From Streptomyces seoulensis (GTDB taxonomy: Bacteria; Actinomycetota; Actinomycetes; Streptomycetales; Streptomycetaceae): 64,000 nt of DNA. Positions 16,616 through 25,944 of the stretch are shown one piece after another. Each line of letters opens with the position of its first letter. Positions within the stretch are counted from its first letter, which is position 1. The notes below the pieces were generated by a model that was given only the letters and a program-made list of their open reading frames with translations, was not told where the DNA came from and did not search any database. The translations under genes were made by a program, and so were the position numbers. The stretch is taken from the NCBI RefSeq assembly GCF_022846655.1, contig NZ_AP025667.1, positions 2,579,001 to 2,643,000 on the forward strand. Direction: 5' to 3'.

Positions 16616-18181
16616 TCATTTCGCGGTCCAGTCCGTGGTCAGCACCTTTGTCAGGGCCACGAGATCCTCGTGGCCGAGCGGAGTGCGGTGGGAGAGGGTG
16701 TTGCGGGCGGTGTGGAGCGATCGCAGGCGGTGACGTTGCGGGCTGGTCAGGTTCAGCATGTAGGCGGCGGCCGAAAGACCGCCGATCTCCAGTTCGTGGA
16801 GGTCGGGCAACGCCGTCGTCTCATCGTTCCTGTTTTTGTACTGCGAACGGGCTTTGGCGCAGAAGTCCTCGATACTGTGTCTGCCCTTGCGCAGCAGTTC
16901 GGGCACCAGGTGGATGAGGGCTGTGCGAGCCTCCTCGATGAGGGGGAGGAGAACGCGGTTCTGAGCGTGGCACACGAGGACGCGCAGTTCGTTCGACCGG
17001 GAGTCCAGCAGGCGACGCCCGTGCACCAGCCTGATGCGTCCGTCCCAGCTGTCGACGGAGCCGTCGGCCCACGCATCGTGGATCTCGGGGTCGGGGGCCC
17101 ACGCGTGGGCGGCCGACATGCGTACGCTCGGCTCGTACTCCGCCTCGGTGTGCCGCTCGTCAGGCAGTACGCCGACGAGCGCCGCGCGCAGACTGTCCAG
17201 GTCTCCGCCGCCCCACGCGTCCCGCAGGGCGAGAGCGCGGTCGATGTCGGGGCCGCACACCTCGGCGACGACGGCATCCGTGACGCGTCGGAGAAGGGCG
17301 CCGGCCGGGTTGTCGGTGTGGCCGCGGGATCGCCAGGCCATGAGGACCTCGGTGTCCAGACGGTTCCAGACCTTCCACCACCAGTGGACGGACGACCGGC
17401 CGGGGTCTCCGAGCACATGGCGTGGCAGGTCGCCCGCTCGGGCCGCGAAGAGGAATCGCGGCTGGGCACGGCCGGAGAGACCGGCTTCGTGGAAGGTGGC
17501 CACGGCGACACGGAGGACTCTCGCCGCTTCTTCGTGAGAGGTCTCGTTCCAGCAGCGGACGAAGACGGTGTGCGGCGCCAGACCGGCTGCTGCCTGGTCC
17601 GCCAGCGCTACGACGGGGTCCCCGGTGACCCCCAGCTCCTTGGCCAGGCGGTCCTGCAGTGTCGAGGCCGGTACGGGTGCGGAGGGCGACGCCTTCGGCC
17701 TCTCCGCACCGATCGCGACGACGAGATCGCTCAGCAGATCGCCGTACGGGTCGTCCTGAAAATCCGCTCCCCCTGCCGATTTCGTGGCATCGGGAGATGC
17801 AAGCGATTCGGGTAACTGGACACGCTCCGAGCGCGAGGGCCCGCGGGTGGTCAGTGACACGGCCCCGGGGACCGCGATCACTCCGTCGATGCGGTGGGCC
17901 AGTTCATCGACGAAGAAGTCGGCGCGTCCGGACTCCACGAAGGGGTCGGGGAAGTACCAGACGCAACTGCGCCCGGACAGCAGGTCCGCCTCCAGGAGAT
18001 CGAGGTGTCGACGCGGTCCGGGGAGCTGCGCGAGGCCCTCGTCGTCGCCCTGCCAGGTGGCGCCCCCGCTGTCCGCAGCCGGAACGCGCGCCTTCGGGAC
18101 CTGCGCGCCGCGGCCGTCACTGTCCGAGGACCGGGCACCCCTGGGCTCGGCGCCCAGCGCCCAGGGGTCGGCAGCGGTCAC
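16616..18181 (-). CDS. Putative HEPN-domain ribonuclease effector of a two-gene conflict system
   Basis: 521 residues. The C-terminal ~140 residues are helical and end with R493-NTLS-H498 (ARNTLSHRTPLG). This fits the HEPN active-site pattern R-x4-H, with the common Asn after Arg. HEPN domains are usually metal-independent RNases or RNA-binding modules in anti-phage, toxin-antitoxin and CRISPR systems. The N-terminal ~300 residues are unrecognised; they include Trp-rich HWWWKVWNRL. The ATG at 18181 overlaps the stop of the 1983-aa ATPase gene by 4 nt (ATGA), so the two proteins are made together. The enzymatic role is inferred from the motif and context only; no homologue could be searched. 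Confidence 0.6.
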   Translation of the reverse strand: MTAADPWALGAEPRGARSSDSDGRGAQVPKARVPAADSGGATWQGDDEGLAQLPGPRRHLDLLEADLLSGRSCVWYFPDPFVESGRADFFVDELAHRIDGVIAVPGAVSLTTRGPSRSERVQLPESLASPDATKSAGGADFQDDPYGDLLSDLVVAIGAERPKASPSAPVPASTLQDRLAKELGVTGDPVVALADQAAAGLAPHTVFVRCWNETSHEEAARVLRVAVATFHEAGLSGRAQPRFLFAARAGDLPRHVLGDPGRSSVHWWWKVWNRLDTEVLMAWRSRGHTDNPAGALLRRVTDAVVAEVCGPDIDRALALRDAWGGGDLDSLRAALVGVLPDERHTEAEYEPSVRMSAAHAWAPDPEIHDAWADGSVDSWDGRIRLVHGRRLLDSRSNELRVLVCHAQNRVLLPLIEEARTALIHLVPELLRKGRHSIEDFCAKARSQYKNRNDETTALPDLHELEIGGLSAAAYMLNLTSPQRHRLRSLHTARNTLSHRTPLGHEDLVALTKVLTTDWTAK

Positions 18182-21100
18182 CGATCCGGGCCGATCGTCT
18201 TCAGCGATCGGAAGGTGACGGCGTCGAACCGGACACCCGTTCCAACCTGGTCGAGGACCGCCAGCCGATCGAGGCGCTCCAGCAGGCGCTCGGCCGAGCG
18301 GAGGGCCTCGTCGCCGTCGCTCTCCTCGAAGAACGCGGCCGCCAGGTCTCCGGGGGTGATGACGGCGTCACCGCCGAGGTACTCCTCGATACCGTAGAAC
18401 TGTGCCCAGGCCGTGATGGGGGCGATGTCCGCCTCGACGAGTCCGGCCGCATTCAGGTGGGCCATGGCCGCGTCGGAGGCGTCGAACCGCTCGCACAGGC
18501 TCTGGAGCACCTCCTTCTGCCGCATACCGGAGCGCACGTTGTGCATCGCGAGCTCGACCAGAGCGGGCCAGCCCCCCGTGGCGGCGATGAGACTGCGGCG
18601 TTCCTGCGGAAGCCCGAACGGCGACTCGGGCCAGGCGCGGACGCTGTCGACGGTCCACCGCTGCGGCACGACGAGCCCGGCCTTCGTCGTCTCGGCCTGC
18701 ACCACCGCGTCCGGGGAGCAGAGGACGACCGCGTACCGCCGAGGCGCTCCGGAAGCGGCCTCGGCATCGATGGCCGTGGCTCCCGTGTGCTCGACCAGGC
18801 GCTCCGCGGCCTCCTTCACCTCGGACCCCGCTCGGCCGCGCAGGTCGACGAAGAGGAGCCTGGACCCACGCCGGCGTCGTGAGTTCGCCGTGATCGCGTC
18901 GACGAGGTCGTCGGCCGGATCCACGGTGACGACATCGAATCCGTACCCCTCGCCGTACAGCCGCAGGCCGCCTTCGACGAGGTGGTCGCCGAGCGCCCGG
19001 GTGCAGGGCACGATGCTCGTGCGGGTGGAGTGGGCGAGCATCTCGTCGAACTGCCCCTCGGTCAGCGGACTCATCCGCTGGACGCCTCGCATGATGCCGA
19101 CGGAGCGGCGGGCGGAGCGTGGGTTGTAGTCGTAGGGCAGATCGAATTCGGTGTCGTTCAGCTCGCTCTTGAGCTCGTTGCGGGTGCCCAGCATGTTGAC
19201 CACGTTGGGGCTGCGCATGGCGTAGGCCCGCTCCTCGGCGGGGAGCTTGATCAGCAGGCCGAGACCGACCATCTCGTCCAGGAAGATGGTCAGTTGGCGC
19301 TCGCTGTTGAGCGGGAACCCCTCCTGCCAGATCTCGTGCGCCTCCTCCAGCAGTTCGCCGGGCCGTATGGCGTGCGCATAGCCGTGTTCGAGGGCGCGCA
19401 GGGCGATCAGCAGGGTGAGGACGCGGTAGCGGTCCTCCAGGTTGATGGTGTAGCGCAGGCGTTCCGCGATGAGCTCGCGTACCCGCTCCAGGTTGGCGAC
19501 GGCTTGGACATCGTCCCAGGTGATCGGTGCGCGGCGACCGTCGGCAGGCATGGCCCGCTGCTGCATGTAGGCGACGAGGTGATCGCAGAAGATCTGCACC
19601 AGGTTCGCCTGGTAGTTGGTGACGCCCAGGATGTGCCAGACCAGGTCGGGCCTCTCGAAGACGAGACCGACGGCGGCCAGGGGCTCCTCGACGAGTGCGA
19701 CGGCGGCCTGCGGCTTGAGCGGACCGACCAGGACGCCGGGGCCGCCGTGGGCGGTGACGACGTTGGTCAGGTGGTTGAAGCGCTGGACCTGGTGCAGACC
19801 GGCGAAGACCACCTTGAAGGAACGGGCGGTGGCCTCCATCAGCCGCTGCAGTCGTTTGACGGTACGGAACGTCGACTGACCGCCACCCGTGTAGACGGCC
19901 TGGGCGTCGGCCGTGAGGAAGGCGTCGGCCTCGTCGGCAAGCAGCAGGATGCGCCGCCCGGGCTCCGCTTCGATCCACTGCCGGATCTTGTCCGCGATGG
20001 TGTCGACGGGACTGCTGTCGGAGGTGCTCGCGGGGATGACGTCACGGCGCTTCAACTCCGTGAGCAGTGCCCGCCAGATGCCGTCCGGGGGCTCGGCATG
20101 CCCGATGTCCGCCTTGAGGAGGTCGATGTAGACGGCGATGTTGCTGTCCGGGTCGGCCTTCTGGAACACCTCGACCGCCTGCCGGAGCAGGGACGACTTC
20201 CCGAGCTGACGTCCGCCGAAGAGGAAGATGGAGCCGTCGGGCTTCAGGACCTCGCGCATCTCCTCGGCACGGCCCTTGAAGACCTCCGGAGGCACGAGCC
20301 CGGCGACGTGCGGGGTGTACGGGGTGTACCCGGTCCACGGCAGTGTGACCCGCTGCGCGGCCCGGAACGACCGGGGGGCGCGGGCCGCGACCCAGCCGAC
20401 GACGGCCGGGTCGACCACCAGTGCCTGCTGACCGCGGCTACGGGAGGCGAGCGCCAGCTTGCGGCGCCCTTCGACACCGAGGGGCTGGAGGTAGAGGATC
20501 ACGTTGGCGCCGATGGCCGAGTCCGGGAGGTGCCGCAGCGGGCCCTCGCCCCGGAGCTCGTCGGCGATGACGACGACCTTGTACATGCGGCGGGCCTGGG
20601 AGCCCAGGGCGGCGACGTAGCCAGGCGTGCTCTCGGTGATGTCGGCCCGCACGCTCAGTCTGGTGACACCGTGCCGGGCCTCCTCGACATTGGACTCGGT
20701 CACGCTCAGGCCGAGCAGGCGCAGCACACTCCTGGCCTGACCGCGGATCTTGCGCGAGTCGCGCTCGCGGATCAGGTTCTCCCAGGAGTCGAGCCCGGCG
20801 ACCGCGTTCTGCACCAGCGAGTCGTCGCCCGCGTAGTGCTGTGCCCACCAACGGGCGCTCACCCCGTGCCGCGTGGGCGGCGGAGCCTCGGGGTGGGAGA
20901 CGCCGGCCAGGAAGCGCGACAGTTCCTGACCGACGGGCTCGGTCGGGGCCGGCAGCGCGTCGCCACCACGGGCGAAGGACAGGAGTTCCTCCGCGGCGAC
21001 CGTCTCACCGCGGTCCAGAAGCGCGCGGATGCGCTGCTCCTCCGACTCGCTCAGGCGCGTGGCGTCGAGCTCATGGTAGAGCTGAGCGGTCTGCTCCTCC

Positions 21101-24100
21101 TCAAGCGCACGAAGGCGACGGCCGATCTCGGCGGTCGCGCGGAACTTCTCTCCGTGCCGGTCCCCGTGGTGCGCCTCCAGATCGAGCAGACGCACGGTGA
21201 AGTCGTGCTCGTCCTCGGGTTTCAGCAGGTTCTGCACCCGCATCTGCGCCAGGGTGAGTTGGGCGCGCCGGTGTTCCTCGGCGCACTTGCGCCGCCAGCC
21301 GGTGGCCGAGTCCGACAACTGCTCCCGCCAGTCCGCGAGCTGCGCCGGCTGAGGCGCCGTCCCGACGAGCAGCCCCTGCTCCAGCCTGTCCAGCAGCCGG
21401 GTCGCCAAGTGCAGGTCGCCCTCGCCCTGGTGGCGGCGCAGCGCCAGGGCGATGTCCGTGGGACCGAGCAGGCCGAGCATGGCCTCCAAGGCGTCCGGCC
21501 TCTCGAGATCGGGCTCGTCCTGGCCCTCGTGGACCCGCCAGGACAGGCCGGGCAGGTGGAGGAGGCCGTCGGCGGGAGGGCGGAACCGGGTGTCGCGCGG
21601 ATCGGGGGAGTAGGAGCCGTCGAGCCAGCGCAGCAGCAGCGCGAGGAGCGCACCACCCACACCGGGCACCGGCTCGGCCTGCCGCGCGGCCGTGATCGCC
21701 TTCATCAGGTCCCGTCCGACGTCGCGGCTGCCGGACGGGCGGGAGGACGCGGCGATACGCAGGGCTGCCGTGAGCAGGTCCTGGACGCTCTTGACGTGTC
21801 CCCGGAGCTGTTCGCGTGCGGCCGAGTGGATCGGGTACTTCGCCTGCTTGGGCGTCCGCTTCGCGCGGTCCGTGGCGTCGATGATCCGGTCGGCCGCATC
21901 GGAGCGCTTGTAACGCTCCTCCATCTCCGTGACGAGTTCTTCGGCCTCGACCCGTCCCTCGGCCCAGCCCTGGATCTTCTCCAGCGTGCCTCCCAGCACA
22001 CCGTCGGGCGCCGCCAGGGCCTGCAGCACGATCGTGGCGCGTTGGTACTTGATGGTGCGCTGAGGCAGGTCGAGCGCGAGCTGGCGGGCCCGCTCACCGA
22101 TCTCCTCGCGGCTGTCGACGGCTGACGTCGCGGCGGGTGTGTCCAGGGCGCCGGGCTGGATCTCGACGGACTGCCGCACCGCGTGCACCAGTTCCTCCAG
22201 CAGCGTCGCCCACGGTCCGGACAGACCCGGCAACGACGTGAAGTCGGTCAGGACGCTGCCGGCCCACCGCGCCGACAGGCCGCTGCGGATGGCCGCGGTC
22301 AGCAGAACCAGGTGGGCGTCGCGGTCGTCGTCCCAGGGGCGCTCCTCGACCACCGCCTCGATCCGTTCCTCGGCCTCCACCTGCAGATCGGAGGCCCACC
22401 CCGACGACGTGTGGAAGGCGGCGTCCGCGAACGCCAGCGCGACCGAGCGGTGTGTGTCCTCGCCGGCGGCGCGGCTCAGCCAGTAGGACTCGGCGAGCCT
22501 TCCCTTCCCGACCAGATCCGCCACCGGGGCGGAGTCACCGGACCACACGTCGGCCGTCTTCGGTGCCGTGGCCGGACGGCGCTGGGCGGGTACGCAGTCC
22601 CGGGCGAGCGTGGAGCCCTCGTGCTTCACCGCGATCGCCGGGGTCTCCCTGCGCGCGGCTCCGTCCTGGGCGGTGAGGGTAGGCGCCTCGCCCGTGGCCC
22701 AGGGCGTGCCGGGTCCGGTCTCCTCGGCCTCCGCCGCACGTGCCGATTCCTCGGCCTGTCCGGGGACCGCGAGTTCCGCGTGCTTCTCCGGCCCCGCCGA
22801 CTCGCCCGGCTCCCGGTCCGTGTCCAGTCCCTCGTGCTCCGAGGACCCGGCGAGCCCTTCCTCCTCCGGCTCTTCCTCCGGATGCGGACCCGGGTCCGTG
22901 GCGGAGCCGGCCGGAGGCTCGTCGGCGTGCGCATCCTCCGGGGCAGGTCCCACTTCACCGTGGTGTCCGGCGTCGGCCACGAGCACGACGGTCTCGGGCT
23001 CAGCCGTGACCGGGACGTCGTCCGCGCCGGTGCCCGCATCGTCCGGCGGCCGTGCGGCGACGTCGTCGACGGACTCCGCCTCCGCCTCGGCACGGCCAAC
23101 CTCACCGAGAGGTGGCGGGGCGTGGACCTCTTCCGGCTCGCCTTCGCGCAGTTGACGGAGCCGCTGTTCGTACTCCGTGATCTGGGCGCGCAGGTGGCCC
23201 CGGAGCATCTCGCTCGCGGAAGACTCGTAGATGGTGCGAGCTTCGCCGAGCGCTTGCTCGGTCTCCTCGATCTCCCGGTCGGCCTCCTCCCGGCGACGTT
23301 CGTTCTCCCGGATCCGCTCGACGAGCGACTCGGCCGCGTCCCAGCCCTGGTCGTCGGCCCAGACCTCGCCTGCGTAGGCGTCCCTGAACGCGCTGACCAG
23401 AGTCCGGCGTTCTCCGACCCACTCCACGGTCGCGCGCAACAGCTCCCGGTCACCGGCCAGCCGTCCGGCACGGACGGCCGCGACGAAGGTGTCGAGCCGC
23501 TCGGCCAGTTGCTCCGCGGCCTCCTTCAGCCGCGTCGTCTGCTGCCCGATCTCCTCGGTGTCCCGTCGCACCACGATCCGGCTCCCCCTCGCTTCCGGTC
23601 GAGTCGTCTGCTCTGTGTCAGTGTTTGGTGGCGCCCCGCTGTCCGTGTCCCGCGGTACCCAGTCCTCACAGGACAGGCGCTCGTAGTCGGGCTGCGTCAG
23701 AGGAGCCGCGGCTCTCTCGGCGGCCTGCCGGAGTTGCTCCGCGTGCTCTCGCACCAGCTCACAGGTGGGCAGGTCCTCGAAGAGGGAGAGCCCTTGGAGG
23801 ACGAGTCGCGCCAGGTCCGGCGGCAGCTCCGACAGCATCTGCGTGAGCTGCTCAAGCCCGGCGTCCGGCAGCCGTGCCGTGTGTCCCGTCTCGGTGAGCC
23901 GGGAGTCAGCGAGCCTGACTCCGCACGCGCAGAGGCTGAGGATCAGCCGTTCGGGTGCCCGGGTCACCCACATCCGTGCACCGGCGTTCCTGCGCAGCTT
24001 CGAGGCGGCGGGGCCACCGTCGTAGTGCAGCGCGGTGGGGCCGTGCGTCTTCTCGACGTGCCGGAACAGCATGAGCACCAGGTCAGGTCTGTCCCGCAGC

Positions 24101-24129
24101 CATTGCCTGAACGACGAAACGGAAGTCAC
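18178..24129 (-). CDS. Giant P-loop (STAND/AAA-like) ATPase of a two-gene conflict system
   Basis: 1983 residues from GTG 24129, preceded by TTGGGGGGATC; an ATG at 24180 has no ribosome site. Layout: an N-terminal helical domain (about 5-150), a coiled coil (about 190-330; RIRENERRREEADREIEE), an acidic disordered linker (about 340-500) and a long alpha-solenoid-like region (about 530-1200). The ATPase follows, with Walker A GGRQLGKSS (K1311), Walker B LLLADEADAF (D1399, E1400) and a sensor-like VVFAGLHQVQRF. A winged-helix-like and helical C-terminal part extends to 1983. This sensor-ATPase-effector layout resembles STAND NTPases that detect phage products, with the HEPN effector supplied by the coupled next gene. 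No membrane segments or known sensor domain were recognised. Confidence 0.7.
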   Translation of the reverse strand: MTSVSSFRQWLRDRPDLVLMLFRHVEKTHGPTALHYDGGPAASKLRRNAGARMWVTRAPERLILSLCACGVRLADSRLTETGHTARLPDAGLEQLTQMLSELPPDLARLVLQGLSLFEDLPTCELVREHAEQLRQAAERAAAPLTQPDYERLSCEDWVPRDTDSGAPPNTDTEQTTRPEARGSRIVVRRDTEEIGQQTTRLKEAAEQLAERLDTFVAAVRAGRLAGDRELLRATVEWVGERRTLVSAFRDAYAGEVWADDQGWDAAESLVERIRENERRREEADREIEETEQALGEARTIYESSASEMLRGHLRAQITEYEQRLRQLREGEPEEVHAPPPLGEVGRAEAEAESVDDVAARPPDDAGTGADDVPVTAEPETVVLVADAGHHGEVGPAPEDAHADEPPAGSATDPGPHPEEEPEEEGLAGSSEHEGLDTDREPGESAGPEKHAELAVPGQAEESARAAEAEETGPGTPWATGEAPTLTAQDGAARRETPAIAVKHEGSTLARDCVPAQRRPATAPKTADVWSGDSAPVADLVGKGRLAESYWLSRAAGEDTHRSVALAFADAAFHTSSGWASDLQVEAEERIEAVVEERPWDDDRDAHLVLLTAAIRSGLSARWAGSVLTDFTSLPGLSGPWATLLEELVHAVRQSVEIQPGALDTPAATSAVDSREEIGERARQLALDLPQRTIKYQRATIVLQALAAPDGVLGGTLEKIQGWAEGRVEAEELVTEMEERYKRSDAADRIIDATDRAKRTPKQAKYPIHSAAREQLRGHVKSVQDLLTAALRIAASSRPSGSRDVGRDLMKAITAARQAEPVPGVGGALLALLLRWLDGSYSPDPRDTRFRPPADGLLHLPGLSWRVHEGQDEPDLERPDALEAMLGLLGPTDIALALRRHQGEGDLHLATRLLDRLEQGLLVGTAPQPAQLADWREQLSDSATGWRRKCAEEHRRAQLTLAQMRVQNLLKPEDEHDFTVRLLDLEAHHGDRHGEKFRATAEIGRRLRALEEEQTAQLYHELDATRLSESEEQRIRALLDRGETVAAEELLSFARGGDALPAPTEPVGQELSRFLAGVSHPEAPPPTRHGVSARWWAQHYAGDDSLVQNAVAGLDSWENLIRERDSRKIRGQARSVLRLLGLSVTESNVEEARHGVTRLSVRADITESTPGYVAALGSQARRMYKVVVIADELRGEGPLRHLPDSAIGANVILYLQPLGVEGRRKLALASRSRGQQALVVDPAVVGWVAARAPRSFRAAQRVTLPWTGYTPYTPHVAGLVPPEVFKGRAEEMREVLKPDGSIFLFGGRQLGKSSLLRQAVEVFQKADPDSNIAVYIDLLKADIGHAEPPDGIWRALLTELKRRDVIPASTSDSSPVDTIADKIRQWIEAEPGRRILLLADEADAFLTADAQAVYTGGGQSTFRTVKRLQRLMEATARSFKVVFAGLHQVQRFNHLTNVVTAHGGPGVLVGPLKPQAAVALVEEPLAAVGLVFERPDLVWHILGVTNYQANLVQIFCDHLVAYMQQRAMPADGRRAPITWDDVQAVANLERVRELIAERLRYTINLEDRYRVLTLLIALRALEHGYAHAIRPGELLEEAHEIWQEGFPLNSERQLTIFLDEMVGLGLLIKLPAEERAYAMRSPNVVNMLGTRNELKSELNDTEFDLPYDYNPRSARRSVGIMRGVQRMSPLTEGQFDEMLAHSTRTSIVPCTRALGDHLVEGGLRLYGEGYGFDVVTVDPADDLVDAITANSRRRRGSRLLFVDLRGRAGSEVKEAAERLVEHTGATAIDAEAASGAPRRYAVVLCSPDAVVQAETTKAGLVVPQRWTVDSVRAWPESPFGLPQERRSLIAATGGWPALVELAMHNVRSGMRQKEVLQSLCERFDASDAAMAHLNAAGLVEADIAPITAWAQFYGIEEYLGGDAVITPGDLAAAFFEESDGDEALRSAERLLERLDRLAVLDQVGTGVRFDAVTFRSLKTIGPDR

Positions 24130-24537
24130 GATCCCCCCAACTGCGCGCGTGGCGCGCCCTTCCCCCGCCCGGGCTCCCACCGCTCATGAGGACGAGCCTG
24201 CTGGCTCGGCGCGAGTGCCGGAGTTCCGGTGATGGACAGTCATATCAAACAGGTCGGACAACGGCGAGAGATTCCCGACGGTAGCCACGCACTCCGGAGG
24301 CGGAACCGTTCGCGGCAGCGTGGCTCGTGGCACGTCGCTCAGAAGCGCCTCGGACGGCCCTGCCCGGTCCGCTCTCCGGCGAGCGAGTCCGGCGGACCTC
24401 GGACAGCCTGGGGGAGGCGGTCGGCTGGTGCGGGTGTCTCGCGCCAGCCGACGGGTAGCCGCTCGTCCGTGCCGTCCGGGACGCCCCGGGCGCCGACACC
24501 CGCCGCGGTTTCCGGACCGGCAGAACGAGAGGACGTC
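24130..24537. other. 408-nt divergent intergenic region
   Basis: Lies between the leftward giant ATPase gene and the rightward aldehyde dehydrogenase gene. A notably AT-richer stretch (about 24233-24270, including CAGTCATATCAAACAGG) is the likeliest promoter zone for the leftward operon, about 110-140 bp before its GTG. No palindrome strong enough to call an operator was found. Confidence 0.35.
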
Positions 24538-25911
24538 ATGGAGCACTACCGAATCGTCAACCCCGCCACCGGCGAGACCGTGCGGGAGTACCCCACCGCG
24601 ACCGACGCGGAACTGCGCGAGGCGCTCGGGCTCGCCGATGCCGCCCAGCGCGACTGGGCCGCCCGGCCGCCCGAGGAGCGTGCCGCCGCACTGCACCGGG
24701 TGGCCGACCTCTACGAGGAGCGCCGGGACCGGCTGGCCGCGATCATCATCCAGGAGATGGGCAAGCCGGTCAGGCAGGCCCTCGGCGAGATCGACATCGT
24801 CGCCTCGATCTACCGGTACTACGCCGACCACGGCGAGGAGTTCCTGAAGGAGGAGGAGCTCGACGTGGCCTCCGGCGGCCGGGCCGTCATCCGCAAGGAG
24901 GCCGTCGGCACCCTGCTCGGGATCATGCCGTGGAACTTCCCCTACTACCAGGTCGCCCGCTTCGCCGCGCCGAACCTGATGCTCGGCAACGCCGTGCTGC
25001 TCAAGCACGCCCCGCAGTGTCCGGAGTCCGCGCTGGAGATGGAGCGGATCTTCCAGGACGCCGGTCTGCCCGAGGGCGCGTACGTCAACATCTTCGCCAC
25101 CAACGAGCAGATCGAGGACGTGATCGCCGACGACCGCGTCCAGGGCGTCTCCCTCACCGGCTCCGAGCGTGCGGGTGCCGCGGTGGCCGAGATCGCGGGC
25201 CGGAACCTGAAGAAGGTCGTGCTGGAGCTGGGCGGCTCCGACCCGTATCTGATCCTCGGCGTGTCGGACATGTCCCGCGTCGTGAAGGACACCCTGCAGG
25301 GCCGCATGTTCAACGCGGGCCAGGCGTGCAACGCCAGCAAGCGGATCATCGCGCTGGACGAGCACTACGACGACTTCGCCGAGCGGTACACCGAGGCGGT
25401 CCGGGCCATCGTCCCCGGCGACCCCACCGACCCCGACACCTTCATGGGCCCGCTCTCGTCGGAGAAGGCCGTCGACACCCTGGACGAGCAGGTCCGGGAC
25501 GCCGTCGACAAGGGGGCGACCGTACTGGCCGGCGGCCGCCGCATGGACTGGCCGGGTGCCTGGTACGAGCCGACCGTCCTCGCGGGCATCACCCCCGAGA
25601 TGCGGGCCTACCAGGAGGAGCTGTTCGGCCCGGTCGCGCTGCTCTTCAAGGTCGGCTCCGAGGACGAGGCGGTCGAGTTCGCCAACAACTCGCCGTACGG
25701 GCTGAGCGCCTCGGTGCAGACCGACGACGCCGAGCAGGCCGACCGGGTGGCCCAGCGCCTTGCCACCGGCATGGTGTTCGTCGGCGGTCCGGCGGGCACC
25801 GCGGCCGAGCTGCCCTTCGGCGGGGTCAAGCGCTCCGGCTTCGGCCGGGAACTGGGCCGCTTCGGCATGGAGGAGTTCGCCAACCACAAGCTGGTCCGCA
25901 TCACCCGCTGA
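24538..25911 (+). CDS. Aldehyde dehydrogenase (succinate-semialdehyde dehydrogenase-like)
   Basis: 457 residues from ATG 24538, with GAGAGG upstream; the frame is open further upstream but without homology. The NAD-binding motif MPWNFPYYQ lies near residue 130, the general-base segment LELGGSDP near 230, and the catalytic Cys264 in GQACNAS. The C-terminal motif PFGGVKRSGFGRE confirms the family. The length (~457) and the SDP variant fit the succinate-semialdehyde dehydrogenase branch. It oxidises an aldehyde to the acid with NAD(P). It converges on the end of the CIS operon with only 33 nt between them. Confidence 0.9.
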   Translation: MEHYRIVNPATGETVREYPTATDAELREALGLADAAQRDWAARPPEERAAALHRVADLYEERRDRLAAIIIQEMGKPVRQALGEIDIVASIYRYYADHGEEFLKEEELDVASGGRAVIRKEAVGTLLGIMPWNFPYYQVARFAAPNLMLGNAVLLKHAPQCPESALEMERIFQDAGLPEGAYVNIFATNEQIEDVIADDRVQGVSLTGSERAGAAVAEIAGRNLKKVVLELGGSDPYLILGVSDMSRVVKDTLQGRMFNAGQACNASKRIIALDEHYDDFAERYTEAVRAIVPGDPTDPDTFMGPLSSEKAVDTLDEQVRDAVDKGATVLAGGRRMDWPGAWYEPTVLAGITPEMRAYQEELFGPVALLFKVGSEDEAVEFANNSPYGLSASVQTDDAEQADRVAQRLATGMVFVGGPAGTAAELPFGGVKRSGFGRELGRFGMEEFANHKLVRITR

Positions 25912-25944
25912 CGCCCCGCCCCCCCCGCCCCGCCTCCCCGGACG

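Noticed and set aside
18982..22125. Very long plus-strand open frame (~1047 codons) opposite the giant ATPase gene
   Set aside because: It is an antisense shadow caused by high third-position GC; it has low-complexity composition and no domain, while the minus frame has Walker motifs and a good start.
24184..25887. 567-codon minus-strand frame
   Set aside because: Shadow of the aldehyde dehydrogenase gene, which has all catalytic motifs on the plus strand.
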